This document shows, one piece after another, positions 17,944-26,308 of a stretch of DNA of 64,000 nucleotides; position 1 is the first letter of the stretch; the number at the start of each line of letters is the position of its first letter. Below the pieces are notes generated by a model that was not told the DNA's origin, made no database searches, and was given only the letters and a program-made list of their open reading frames with translations. Made by a program: the position numbers and the translations under genes. The stretch spans positions 84,849 through 148,848 of the forward strand of contig JACDOC010000005.1 in the NCBI GenBank assembly GCA_017656295.1. Reading direction: 5' to 3'. Source of the DNA: Bacillus sp. (in: firmicutes). GTDB taxonomy: Bacteria > Bacillota > Bacilli > Bacillales > JACDOC01.

Positions 17944-18716
17944 TTTGTGAGAAAAAATCGTTAATTTATGGGAAAGAATCGATTACTTATGAGAAAAAAT
18001 TCATAATCAATGAGCAAAGCTATAATTTATGAGCAATAACCTTTAAAGTATTGAGCATTACCGATAATTTATGAGCAAAATCTCGTCACTTATGAGGAAA
18101 AATCAATATTTTATGAGCAATAATCCGTCATTTATGAGGAAAAATCCATAATTGATGAGAAAAAATCTGTAATTTATGAGAAAAAAACTATAACTTTTGA
18201 GAAAAATCCATAATTTTTATGAGAAAAACCTATAACTTATGAGCAAAAACCTAAAGTTTTGAGCATTACCCAAAATTTATGAGTAAAAATTTTTAACTTA
18301 TGAGAAAAAAACATAATTTATGAAAAAAAAACTATAACTTATGAGCAAAATGCATATTAATGAGCAAAACCCGTCACTTATGAGGAAAAATCTAAAATTT
18401 ATGAGAAAAAATTTATAACTTATGAGAAATAATCCTTAATTTATAGGAAAAAAATATAACTTATGAGCATAATCCATAAATTATGAGCAAAAACCGTAAC
18501 TTTTGAGCACTACCCAAATTTAAGAGCAAAACCCGGATCTTTTGAGCACTACCCAAATTTAAGAGCAAAACCCGGATCTTTTGAGCAAAATTCTATAATT
18601 TAAGAGAAAAATTCCTTAACTTATGAGAAAAAATCTATAACTTATGAGCAATAACCGGTATCTTATGAGCACAAACCATAATTTATGAGCAAAATCCCCG
18701 ATTTAGGGAAAAATCA
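17881..18716 (+). repeat. Tandem array 1 of the TTATGAG/A-tract family
   Basis: About 40 degenerate units of 19-24 bases (typically 21). Each has a core TTATGAG followed by A/C/G and an A-run, then a variable stretch such as TCCATAAT. Variants include TTATGAGCAAAA, TTATGAGGAAAAA and TTATGGGAAA. An exact 39-base duplication lies at about 18507-18584. The array fills the gap between a plus gene and the convergent alpha-glucosidase gene. No unit keeps a constant reading frame, so it is not a gene. Confidence 0.95.
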
Positions 18717-18745
18717 AAATTTTAATTTCTGCCCCTAAACTAAAA

Positions 18746-18767
18746 AACCCCACTATTAAGCGGGGTT
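18746..18767 (-). terminator. Terminator of the alpha-glucosidase gene
   Basis: AACCCC / GGGGTT hairpin followed by TTTTTTAG on the minus strand. The stop codon of the glucosidase gene lies inside the loop. Confidence 0.8.
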
Positions 18768-20396
18768 CACGGCTAAAATCATCGCTTCATGCGGACGAAG
18801 AGTGAGTTGATCCAAATGTAGGTGTTTGTCATTCGGATAGTTCGTTAACAATACTTCTGCTGTTTTCCCTGCAAACGGAGCTGGAATTGGATACGTATTT
18901 TCATTGTCACAATGGTTCAGTAAGATGAGCCATGTGACTTCTTCCAACTTTCTCGTATAACAAAAGACATGCGGATCGGTTGGGTTAAGATCCTCGTATT
19001 CACCGTAGACCATTACCGGATGCTGTTTCCGAAGCTGAATGAGTTTTTGATAATAATAGAAAACGGAGTCCGGATCGTTTAATGCTTGTTTGACATTGAT
19101 GTCTTTGTAATTTGGATTAACCTTGATCCATGGGTTTCCTGTGGTGAAGCCAGCGTTTTTTGAATCATCCCACTGCATCGGCGTACGGCTATTATCGCGG
19201 GACAATGGCTGGACTTCGGTTAACGCTTCTTTCGGGTCCATTCCGTTTTCGACAAGTTCTTTATATTTATTACGAGTCGCGATATCATCGTAATCTTCAA
19301 TTCGGTCAAAACGGACGCCGGTCATGCCGATTTCTTCTCCTTGGTAAATGTACGGAGTTCCTGGTAACGTATGTACTAATGTGGCTAATAGTTTGGCCGA
19401 CTGAACGCGGTATTCACCGTCATTTCCGTAACGAGTCACTTGGCGGGTATGATCATGGTTGTTTAAAAATTGCGAGTTCCACCCTTTTCCCCATAGGCCA
19501 TCGTACCATCGCTTTTGAATCGCTTTAAACCGAAGCGGATCCCAGCTTGGCATTTCGTCACATACTTCAAAATGGAACAATGTGTGGAGTTCGTTCCGGT
19601 CTTCGCCGACATATTTTAATCCTTCTTCTGGATGAACGAAACCGACTTCACCGACGGTCATGATGTCATAATGACGTAACACTTTTTCGTTCATTTCTTG
19701 TAAGTATTCGTGCACACCCGGATTGTTCGCTAAGTAGCTAATATATTCCGGATTTTCCACGTCTTTAAATTCCTTTGGTTTCCCTAACATCGCAATCGCA
19801 TCTAGGCGGAACCCATCAATTCCTTTATCTAACCAAAAACGCATCATTTTGTATATCGCCTCTCGCACTTCTGGGTTCGCCCAGTTTAAATCCGGTTGTT
19901 CCACCGCAAACGAATGGAAATAATATTGTCCCGTCGTTTCGTCATACTCCCATGCCGATGGGGTAAAATACGAGCGCCAATTGGATGGGGGCTTGCCATC
20001 TTTTCCATCTCTCCAAATATACCAATCTCGTTTCGGATTGTCTTTAGAAGACTTGGATTCTAAAAACCACGGATGCTGGTTACTCGTATGATTCACGACT
20101 AAATCCATAATCACTTTCAGACCAAGCCCATGTGCTTTTTCAAGAAGCTCTTCGAAATCTTCCATCGTCCCGGCTTTCGGCATGATGGAATAATAATCGG
20201 CAATGTCATACCCATTATCGGCATCGGGCGACACATAAAACGGATTCAACCAGATCGCATCCACGCCTAATGTTTTAATATAGTCGAGCTTTTCAATCAC
20301 TCCACGCAAATCCCCATACCCATCACCATTCGTGTCGTAGAAACTGCGCCAATAAATTTGGTACACAACCGCCTCTTTCCACCATGTGCGTTTCAT
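18756..20396 (-). CDS. malL: GH13 alpha-glucosidase / oligo-1,6-glucosidase
   Basis: 546 residues from ATG 20396 with GAGGTG six bases before it. A cytoplasmic glycoside hydrolase of family 13 that releases glucose from the non-reducing end of isomaltose- or maltose-type oligosaccharides. Conserved regions: region I DLVVNHTS, region II DGFRLDAIA with the nucleophile Asp, region III TVGEVGF with the acid/base Glu, and region IV LNNHDHTRQVTRYGN. The calcium-loop-like DTNGDGYGDL is present near the start. Length is normal for GH13 subfamily 31. Trehalose-6-phosphate hydrolase (subfamily 29) is the main alternative; the region II sequence favours alpha-glucosidase. No signal peptide. It stands alone, with an operator-like palindrome in its promoter. 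Confidence 0.85.
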   Translation of the reverse strand: MKRTWWKEAVVYQIYWRSFYDTNGDGYGDLRGVIEKLDYIKTLGVDAIWLNPFYVSPDADNGYDIADYYSIMPKAGTMEDFEELLEKAHGLGLKVIMDLVVNHTSNQHPWFLESKSSKDNPKRDWYIWRDGKDGKPPSNWRSYFTPSAWEYDETTGQYYFHSFAVEQPDLNWANPEVREAIYKMMRFWLDKGIDGFRLDAIAMLGKPKEFKDVENPEYISYLANNPGVHEYLQEMNEKVLRHYDIMTVGEVGFVHPEEGLKYVGEDRNELHTLFHFEVCDEMPSWDPLRFKAIQKRWYDGLWGKGWNSQFLNNHDHTRQVTRYGNDGEYRVQSAKLLATLVHTLPGTPYIYQGEEIGMTGVRFDRIEDYDDIATRNKYKELVENGMDPKEALTEVQPLSRDNSRTPMQWDDSKNAGFTTGNPWIKVNPNYKDINVKQALNDPDSVFYYYQKLIQLRKQHPVMVYGEYEDLNPTDPHVFCYTRKLEEVTWLILLNHCDNENTYPIPAPFAGKTAEVLLTNYPNDKHLHLDQLTLRPHEAMILAVNPA

Positions 20397-20464
20397 AGCC
20401 TTCACCTCTTTTTTAATTTTTCACATAATTCTGAAATATTTTCGTAAAAAACAACCTCCGCTAG

Positions 20465-20486
20465 TTGTATATACATGTATTATACT
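20465..20486 (-). promoter_or_regulatory. -10 box and GTATATAC palindrome upstream of malL
   Basis: On the minus strand a TATAAT box (20486-20481) is followed at once by CATGTATATACAA (20477-20465), centred where transcription should begin. GTATATAC palindromes are typical GntR/HutC-type operators, and TTGTATATACAA is the known TreR site in Bacillus. A sugar-responsive repressor is therefore inferred; no repressor gene is in the window. Confidence 0.45.
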
Positions 20487-20748
20487 ACAAATCTTGTAAA
20501 AAGTTGTTAATATATTAACATTTTCAATTAGTTCACTCGAAAAGGGAGTGTAAGTGGCTATTAGTCATTACTCCCCTAAATAACTAAAAGAGGAGTAAAC
20601 AACTTTTTTCTGAAATCGGGGTCCAAAGCCAGTGCCTATCAAGCTAAGGCAAATCATCAAAACCAAAAAATGGAACCTCTGCTAGTTATCCTGTTTATTC
20701 AAAATTTCATCTGCATTTGCAAAAATGCTTACGGTATTAGAATTTTGA

Positions 20749-20859
20749 TTAATTTATCATCATGATTGGTTGGCTTCCCTCTTCCATCTGTATGTTTGTG
20801 ACAAAAAATAAATAATCATCCAATATGAATACATCCCTCACTCGGCCCAGGTTTGAAAC
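20749..20859 (-). pseudogene. Possible 3' remnant of a degraded gene
   Basis: In the 735-base gap between malL and the phosphatase-fold gene, a 36-codon minus-strand frame encodes protein-like sequence (LGRVRDVFILDDYLFFVTN, then a stop). It has no start or ribosome site and is blocked by a stop upstream. The pattern is reminiscent of the last blade of a beta-propeller protein, but this is a guess. The rest of the gap holds only a short hairpin near 21000 (CGGTTC / GAACCG). Confidence 0.3.
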
Positions 20860-21130
20860 GATCTATTCATATGTTTTATTTGGAAGAGAAAAAGGTTGAA
20901 CGATAACGTTGTAATTGGACCAGTATTCAAAACTAGTCGTGTCCAATTTATACTTAATACGCTCATTTTTTATTATTTTTACAAACAAAGATAAAGTCGG
21001 TTCCTATAAATGAACCGATTGAAATATTCAGATCCTGTTTCATTTAAATACCTACTTCAATACCGCCATCCGATAAAAACAGTTACGATCTTATTTATTG
21101 TGAACAATCACTGAAAGACCAGATCCTTTC

Positions 21131-22606
21131 TTATTGTTGACGAAACAATTGAAGCACAAAGTCTTTCATATCTACTAAACGTGGAAATTTTGGAGTGGCC
21201 GTGGTTCCTGCAATCACCAGCGGGACAAGAGATTCCTGTTTGTGTAAAGAACCGTGGGCTGAACCGCCAAGGTGAAATGGTGTGGATTGGGCTTTGAATT
21301 CACAACCAGGCTTGGCATTGACCACTATAAATCGGCCCGGATGAGAATGTAATGCCCCATACAGCCGTGCTAATGCATCTGGATAATCTCCATAAAACAC
21401 CTTACCCTTATCCGTAATGTACAAATCTAGAAGATCCGTATTCCCTTCTATGGACCAAGTCTGTTCATATATATCGGTGTATTCTCCACCTTTGTTATAC
21501 CGTAACGAACCTGGTCTTATGCCAGAAACTACGTTAATGTAGTCCCCGTCTTTCCAGGAAATAATATCAATACGTGCATCATTTCTTAGCCGTTCGATAA
21601 TAACAGATAGAGGTAAATCCCTATCTAATACATAAATGTAAGCCATACGCTGGTTGACACAAAGTACAAGCTGATCTTTTTCGTGAATTGGGCGCTCTAG
21701 ACGAGCTATACGATATTTTTTCAGTATTTTACGTAAATCAATAATAAATTTACTGTAATTGAAACCCATCGGTGCATGTCCGTTATCTCCCATAACCATC
21801 CATACGTTCCGATTAACTGCTTCTTCCCAACTAGGATACAAATTCAATGTTTTTTGGATTTCACGGTCAATTTGGGCGATTCCTTTTATATCCATTGGAC
21901 CTTTGAAATGAATACGCAAGTCCAGATCCTGAAACATACATACAGTAAACCCCGGAAGTTTGTTCTTGCGGATTAAATAACGCAGCTCTCGGGCTGTAAA
22001 TTTATAATTTCCGGCAGCTATTTGCGGTACTTTACTCCACGGCCGGAGTTTTGAAAAAGCCCCTAGGGAGAAAATTGGTGTCGCCTTTGTTGTCAACTCG
22101 CTATCCTGATGGTGGGTCATGGTGCTAAGTAACCGTGGAACATGCAGTCGTTGAGGAGTATTGCCGCGATATACAAAGGAATTGATGGAGGCCGACGGAA
22201 TTCCCATTTCAGCCAAGTCTTCATAGATTGTGGTAACATCGCAGTTCAAATGCTCGTTATTCAGTCGGTATAACATATTATAGATGACCTGGTGCATTCC
22301 TAACTTAAAGGCTTCTCGAAATCCCGTACCATAATTAATCATCTTTTTTTGGGATTCATCAAACCAGTTTAAGCCAGGAATGTGATGTTGGTCAGCATAT
22401 GTCCCCGTCAAGAGACTGCTGTCAATGGTTACCGACATTGTCGGAAATGAACTAACCATATTGGAGATATAACAACCTTTTTCCATCAAAAATTGCAAGG
22501 CAGGAGCACGTCCGGTTTGCACAGCCACTTCCAGCGGGTAGGACATCAATGTATCTATGATCAGTAAAATCACCGGTTTGGGTAATTGTGGTTTTTTATT
22601 ATTCAT
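21131..22606 (-). CDS. Alkaline phosphatase superfamily protein (type I phosphodiesterase/nucleotide pyrophosphatase-like)
   Basis: 491 residues with no signal peptide. It begins KPVILLIIDTLMSYPLEVA, where the Asp of IIDTLM is the usual first metal ligand, and then FPTMSVTIDSSLLTGTYADQHHIPGL, containing the Thr/Ser nucleophile region of phosphodiesterases. MVMGDNGHAPMG (residues about 271-282) supplies the Asp and His metal ligands, and GGSAHGSLHKQESLVPLVIAG near the C-terminus supplies the last His. The metal site is therefore complete and hydrolysis of a phosphodiester is expected; the substrate is unknown. It stands alone, with large gaps on both sides. Confidence 0.78.
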   Translation of the reverse strand: MNNKKPQLPKPVILLIIDTLMSYPLEVAVQTGRAPALQFLMEKGCYISNMVSSFPTMSVTIDSSLLTGTYADQHHIPGLNWFDESQKKMINYGTGFREAFKLGMHQVIYNMLYRLNNEHLNCDVTTIYEDLAEMGIPSASINSFVYRGNTPQRLHVPRLLSTMTHHQDSELTTKATPIFSLGAFSKLRPWSKVPQIAAGNYKFTARELRYLIRKNKLPGFTVCMFQDLDLRIHFKGPMDIKGIAQIDREIQKTLNLYPSWEEAVNRNVWMVMGDNGHAPMGFNYSKFIIDLRKILKKYRIARLERPIHEKDQLVLCVNQRMAYIYVLDRDLPLSVIIERLRNDARIDIISWKDGDYINVVSGIRPGSLRYNKGGEYTDIYEQTWSIEGNTDLLDLYITDKGKVFYGDYPDALARLYGALHSHPGRFIVVNAKPGCEFKAQSTPFHLGGSAHGSLHKQESLVPLVIAGTTATPKFPRLVDMKDFVLQLFRQQ

Positions 22607-22959
22607 ATGGATGTCTCCTCATTTTTCATCGATGATTAACTAGATGGTTTGCTTTCGTGAATGGGAAACCACAAACCTATATGTATGCCAGAAACGATAA
22701 ATCACAGTACTAGTAAATTGGTATTGGACCGCGATATCATCGAACTAGGTCGATCGGTTCAATAAAAGTTTCCGTATTCTCCTCAATGTAACTCAGGATT
22801 CAGTAGTTCGAAATATCTTTAACATGGTAAAGATTTTTCTCCTGGAAATTATACAGTAATAATTTGTCCCTAAAAAAAATGACTATTCATGTAAATATGG
22901 ATATAATTATAAAACTTCGTTAATTTGTAGATCGCAATTCATTAGTAAAAAACCAAAAT
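22607..22959. other. Gap of about 350 bases, no gene seen
   Basis: Upstream region of the phosphatase-fold gene. I see no convincing reading frame, RNA gene or repeat unit. Confidence 0.5.
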
Positions 22960-22986
22960 AAAGCACTACGAAAATGTAGTGCTTTT
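22960..22986 (-). terminator. Terminator of the 122-residue protein gene
   Basis: Stem AAAGCACTAC / GTAGTGCTTT, followed by a T-rich stretch on the minus strand, 33 bases past the stop codon of the gene at 23019. Confidence 0.8.
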
Positions 22987-23018
22987 AATCAGTTGCTATA
23001 AGCTCTTGTGTATTTAAA

Positions 23019-23387
23019 TTAAGTACAGATAAAGTTTCTGATCTGTGAATAGTTATAGCGAGCTCTTTGGCTCCGTCCATTTTGCCATGTATATCCCGAA
23101 ACACTATTTTGTCTTATCTCTGTAGGGAAAAACCATATATCCCTCCCAAATGGAGTTTGAAATCTTAACCCGAGTAAGCCCCATCTTCCTAAACATTGAC
23201 ACATCGAAGCCCGGATTTGATTAGACGGCAATACAATAGAAAAAAAGGTTTGAGGAATTTGTTGGGCAAATTGTTGAGGCGGTGGAAAGGTTGGAGCTTG
23301 CCTATCAACGGTGTTTACATCATGTGAAAAGTCATCAATAAAATGGTTATATCCAATATAAGGGTCAGATGAATATTGATAATACAT
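23019..23387 (-). CDS. Hypothetical 122-residue protein
   Basis: Starts at ATG with GAGGAGG upstream and ends in front of a clear terminator, so it is a real single-gene unit. The N-terminus is Tyr- and Pro-rich (MYYQYSSDPYIGYNHF, FPPPQQFAQQIPQTFF). The C-terminal half carries CQCLGRWGLLGLRFQTPFG and TWQNGRSQRARYNYSQIRNF. No signal peptide or membrane helix. I do not recognise the family; aromatic- and Gln-rich small proteins of this kind are often spore-associated in Bacillaceae, which is only a suggestion. Confidence 0.6.
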   Translation of the reverse strand: MYYQYSSDPYIGYNHFIDDFSHDVNTVDRQAPTFPPPQQFAQQIPQTFFSIVLPSNQIRASMCQCLGRWGLLGLRFQTPFGRDIWFFPTEIRQNSVSGYTWQNGRSQRARYNYSQIRNFICT

Positions 23388-23454
23388 TTAAAGGTTTACC
23401 TCCTCATTTTCCTAAAGATGTAAACAGTGTATTCCTAAAAAAATAAAAAAGTGT

Positions 23455-23512
23455 CAAAACAAGCTCATCATAAATCCTAACGGAATAACCATTCCATTTT
23501 ATTTAAGCAGTA
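23455..23512 (-). pseudogene. Decayed fragment of a copy of the small membrane protein at 25510
   Basis: Minus-strand translation gives NGMVIPLGFMMSLF, nearly identical to NGFVIPLGFIISLF in the intact gene at 25510-25776, and the DNA is similar over about 45 bases. Neither a start nor the rest of the frame is present. Confidence 0.6.
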
Positions 23513-23557
23513 GATAAATATATTTACTTTTATCATCATAAAAGAACTCAAAAAAAA

Positions 23558-23602
23558 TTAGGCAACCTTAGCCCAGTTAAGAATCGAGCTAAAGTTGCCT
23601 AA
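23558..23602 (-). terminator. Terminator of the MarR/permease/Cys-rich peptide operon
   Basis: Long stem TTAGGCAAC..TTAGC / GCTAA..GTTGCCTAA (14 of 15 pairs), followed on the minus strand by TTTTTTT. It is about 190 bases past the last gene of the operon. Confidence 0.8.
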
Positions 23603-23794
23603 GAAATCAATGATGATTAGATTGACTCCTTTTTCAGCTTACAGACTACTTAGTTGGTTGCCTAAAGCTTTGTTAAGTCCTTTCCTTGACAAGCTCCAGG
23701 GAGACCAACTACTATTGCCAAAGCTGAAGAGGACACTTTTTTCTAGTGTCTACTTGACAGGGGTATATCCATTTTTCTACCTAAGCGTTCTGTC

Positions 23795-23923
23795 TTAGCA
23801 ACATTCAACGCAGCAGTTATCTTCACAGCATGATTCTTGTTGTTCTTTGTCATTCACTTCAACGATTTGTACATCACAGCATGCATCGTTGTTTTCTTTT
23901 ATTATAAATAGACGTTTGAACAT
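23795..23923 (-). CDS. Cys-rich 42-residue peptide, likely metal- or metalloid-binding
   Basis: ATG 23923 is preceded by AAAGGAGGTGAG, a very strong ribosome site, and the frame ends at TAA 23795. The peptide begins MFKRLFIIKENNDACC and ends SCCEDNCCVECC, with eight Cys in four adjacent pairs among acidic residues. It begins 14 bases after the permease gene and is clearly the third gene of that operon. Vicinal Cys pairs bind thiophilic metals or arsenite, so a chaperone or sequestering role for the permease substrate is inferred. I cannot assign a named family. Confidence 0.8.
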   Translation of the reverse strand: MFKRLFIIKENNDACCDVQIVEVNDKEQQESCCEDNCCVECC

Positions 23924-23937
23924 GATTCTCACCTCCT

Positions 23938-24801
23938 TTAAATGACGTAAAATAACCATCCGGACAACGTAGACATGGTGATCACCGAAACGACAAAGGC
24001 TAACACCAATTTCTTTTTAAATATGCTTTGTAATAACGTAACTTCTGGCAAACTTGCTCCAGCTGAACTGATCATTAACGCCATGACGGGGGCAATGGCC
24101 ATACCTTTAGAAATCAGCATATGGGAAATCGGAATCATCGTAGACAAGCGGATATACAAAGGTATTCCGATAATAGCTGCAATTGGAACCAACCACCATT
24201 GTTCACCACCTAAATAGGTGATCAACCATTCTGTTGGAACAACCTCATGGATTAATGAGCCGATTGCTGCACCGATGAGTAAAAACGGATAGACGGATTT
24301 CATTAACTGACTTGTTTCGTGTAGTGCTGCGCGAAAATGGAGTCGCTCAGGTAACTTGGCTTTACCTTTCACGATGACGTTTTTCACTTCTTTTTCAAAC
24401 CCAAGGATTTCTAATGCAAAACCAATGAGGATGGAAAACAGGGCAGTGATAATCGCGTATGCCACAGCTACTTTTAAACCTAATGTGGCTGCCATTAATG
24501 TTAAGATGGTAGGGTCTAGTACAGGCGAGGCAAACAAAAATATCATGACAATGGCAAATCGAATTTTTTGATTCAACAAGTGAACAACAATTGGGATGGT
24601 GGAGCAGGAGCAAAATGGAGTGATGAATGCAAACAATACCGCTATCAACGCTCCAAAAATTGAATGATTGTTCTTTAACCATTTCTCCATTTTTTTATAT
24701 GGTATTACCCCTTGAATCAAGTACATAAGAAACGAAACACCAACAAATAGAACCGTTAATTCGATGCTAATCGATAAAAACGTCATCATAAAATCTTTCA
24801 A
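23938..24801 (-). CDS. Permease of the ArsP/YraQ (SO_0444-like, PF03773) family
   Basis: 287 residues, eight or so hydrophobic segments. The family signature is FAFITPFCSCSTIPIVVHLL (residues about 57-76) with CSCS in a membrane helix, repeated in the second half as the related GIPLYIRLSTMIPISHMLIS. Members export trivalent organoarsenicals (ArsP) or are linked to copper and zinc efflux. The start ATG 24801 has GGGAGAG upstream. It sits between a MarR regulator with Cys pairs and a Cys-rich peptide, which fits efflux of a soft metal or metalloid; the exact substrate cannot be told. Confidence 0.87.
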   Translation of the reverse strand: MKDFMMTFLSISIELTVLFVGVSFLMYLIQGVIPYKKMEKWLKNNHSIFGALIAVLFAFITPFCSCSTIPIVVHLLNQKIRFAIVMIFLFASPVLDPTILTLMAATLGLKVAVAYAIITALFSILIGFALEILGFEKEVKNVIVKGKAKLPERLHFRAALHETSQLMKSVYPFLLIGAAIGSLIHEVVPTEWLITYLGGEQWWLVPIAAIIGIPLYIRLSTMIPISHMLISKGMAIAPVMALMISSAGASLPEVTLLQSIFKKKLVLAFVVSVITMSTLSGWLFYVI

Positions 24802-24825
24802 GTGGTTTCTCTCCCTTTCATTTTA

Positions 24826-24840
24826 TTTGCAATATGCAAA
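24826..24840. promoter_or_regulatory. Operator-like dyad upstream of the permease
   Basis: TTTGCAATATGCAAA: perfect 6-bp arms TTTGCA / TGCAAA around ATA, in the 67-base gap between the marR and permease genes. A related dyad precedes marR, so a MarR binding site is inferred. Confidence 0.6.
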
Positions 24841-24868
24841 TGTTATTCGTAAATATTGGCAAGTTCCT

Positions 24869-25324
24869 TTACTTGCCTCCATACATCGGTTGACAACAAA
24901 CACTGGATTTAGCCATACACTCATTCAGTAAACGAATCGAACGAAGAACGGTTTCTTTTTCAAATTCGCTCATATGTGAGAAGACTTCTTCCAAATACGC
25001 GGTTATTTCCGCATCGATTTTGGTTGCCACCTTGTTTCCTTCCTCTGTAAGAGAAAGAATAAACATACGACGATCCTCCGGATAAGGTGTCTTTCTTACC
25101 AATCCCATTTGCACTAATTTTTGAATTTGTCTGCTTAATGTAGTGATATCCATCGCCATCGCATTTGCAAGCTCTTGAACGGACGGCTGCTTCAAACGGT
25201 CGATCTCGTATAAAATATGACTTTGCACTAATGAGATATCCACGTCATCTAAAGAGCAGCAATTTTTATTCAAAAGTCCGAATCGCTTTTCCATGGTTTG
25301 GAACAAATCACGAAAATTTTCCAT
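24869..25324 (-). CDS. MarR-family regulator with Cys-pair sensor sites
   Basis: 151 residues. The winged-helix core is clear: QSHILYEIDRLKQPSVQELA, then MDITTLSRQIQKLVQMGLVRK (recognition helix) and the wing PYPEDRRMFILSLTEEGN. Unusually for MarR it carries a Cys pair near the N-terminus (NKNCCSLDDV, about residues 21-22) and another near the C-terminus (SSVCCQP), which in the dimer could form a soft-metal or arsenite sensor. It is the first gene of the permease/Cys-rich-peptide operon and probably represses it, with dyads at 25356 and 24826 as operators. Confidence 0.87.
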   Translation of the reverse strand: MENFRDLFQTMEKRFGLLNKNCCSLDDVDISLVQSHILYEIDRLKQPSVQELANAMAMDITTLSRQIQKLVQMGLVRKTPYPEDRRMFILSLTEEGNKVATKIDAEITAYLEEVFSHMSEFEKETVLRSIRLLNECMAKSSVCCQPMYGGK

Positions 25325-25355
25325 GTTTTCACCTCTAGATTAGTTATATCATATT

Positions 25356-25374
25356 TATTTGTATTTTGCAAATA
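25356..25374. promoter_or_regulatory. Operator-like dyad upstream of marR
   Basis: TATTTG / CAAATA inverted repeat around seven bases, 32 bases before the marR start, sharing the TTGCAAA element with the site at 24826. It fits autoregulation. Confidence 0.55.
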
Positions 25375-25446
25375 AAATTCAAGATTTTCTTTTCCTAATT
25401 ATTGACCACTTATCTTTTTAATAAGACAATACAGCAAAAAAATAAC

Positions 25447-25466
25447 GCTCAGAACGAATTCTGAGC
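25447..25466 (-). terminator. Terminator of the gene at 25510
   Basis: GCTCAGAA / TTCTGAGC hairpin followed by GTTATTTTTTTG on the minus strand. Confidence 0.8.
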
Positions 25467-25509
25467 ACGTTTTGAATGTCAGTGTGGTTTCTTGACTTAT
25501 ATAATTACA

Positions 25510-25776
25510 TCACATATTAAATATAAACCCAACAATCATCATCACTAAACCAAACAAACTTGCCCCTCGCTTGATGCTTTTATTTTCTTCTGGCTTCAAA
25601 AACAAGCTAATTATAAATCCTAACGGGATGACAAATCCATTAACATTAAAGTAAAAAATACCCAGAATATAGTATCCGATAAGCTTTAATCCAAGTAAAT
25701 GTTCATCCTCTTCTCGGTTTTTGTAAAATAAAACTAACACAACAGCAACTAAAATGATTCCTAAAAACGACATCAT
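25510..25776 (-). CDS. Small membrane protein, three helices, unknown function
   Basis: 88 residues. Hydrophobic segments at about residues 3-18, 29-60 (GYYILGIFYFNVNGFVIPLGFIISLF) and 70-86 (ASLFGLVMMIVGFIFN), separated by charged loops (KNREEDEH and KPEENKSIKRG). A GGAGAAATG context precedes the start, and a terminator follows. The family is not recognised. A decayed fragment of a second copy is 2 kb away at 23455, suggesting a past duplication around the permease operon. Confidence 0.65.
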   Translation of the reverse strand: MMSFLGIILVAVVLVLFYKNREEDEHLLGLKLIGYYILGIFYFNVNGFVIPLGFIISLFLKPEENKSIKRGASLFGLVMMIVGFIFNM

Positions 25777-26141
25777 TTCTCCTTTCTATTCCCCTGAATA
25801 TCAAATGGCACGCTCATTTTTTTCATTCGGAGAAAAAATTTTTTCTTGTGCCTTTCCATATATTATTCATTTTGTTAATTCTTCGTTTCTATCATTTTAT
25901 CGGTTTAATAAATGATGTATGGTACTCCTCTTTTTAGTTATCCAAAGGCGCTCATATCGGTTGATTTTATGGTATATGAAAGAATTTGAGCCAACGTAAT
26001 TCTTTTAATATCTAAAAACAACAAAATAACTTATGAATGATTACGAAAAAAACTAACAATGTAGAAAGAAGTTGGGAATGCTAACAGTTGCTTTTCTTGA
26101 TTAAATTGCCTATATCATATCCTTAAGTCCATTAAAATACC
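25777..26141. other. Gap of about 360 bases, no gene seen
   Basis: Upstream region of the small membrane-protein gene. I find no convincing frame on either strand. It ends at a plus-strand terminator-like hairpin (26142-26179) that has no recognised upstream plus gene. Confidence 0.5.
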
Positions 26142-26179
26142 AATCATCCCTACTTTTTGTGTCAAAAGTAGGGATGATT
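26142..26179 (+). terminator. Terminator-like hairpin without an assigned gene
   Basis: Long stem AATCATCCCTACTTTT / AAAAGTAGGGATGATT with a 6-base loop, followed by TTTTG on the plus strand. Confidence 0.65.
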
Positions 26180-26257
26180 TTTTGATTAAAGATTTGTCAT
26201 TTTTCTCAAAGCACTAAGTTCTGAATTCCCCCTAGATTACTCCCATGCCGATCGCAC

Positions 26258-26299
26258 AAAAAACGTGAACAAACATTCACCCGTTTGTTCACGTTTTTT
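26258..26299 (-). terminator. Terminator of the M14 peptidase gene
   Basis: Perfect 17-bp stem with arms AAAAAACGTGAACAAAC and GTTTGTTCACGTTTTTT. Its A/T ends let it act in both directions. Confidence 0.9.
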
Positions 26300-26308
26300 T
26301 GCATCTTT

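Noticed and set aside
18756..20396. Trehalose-6-phosphate hydrolase (treA) instead of alpha-glucosidase
   Set aside because: A TreR-like palindrome is present, but the catalytic-region sequence and the absence of treP and treR nearby favour a GH13 alpha-glucosidase.
23595..23798. 67-residue plus-strand frame, or an IS-end remnant, left of the Cys-rich gene
   Set aside because: The frame lacks a ribosome site and family features; an insertion-sequence end was considered from GTGTCTACTTGACAGGGG-like text but no inverted partner or transposase remnant could be shown.
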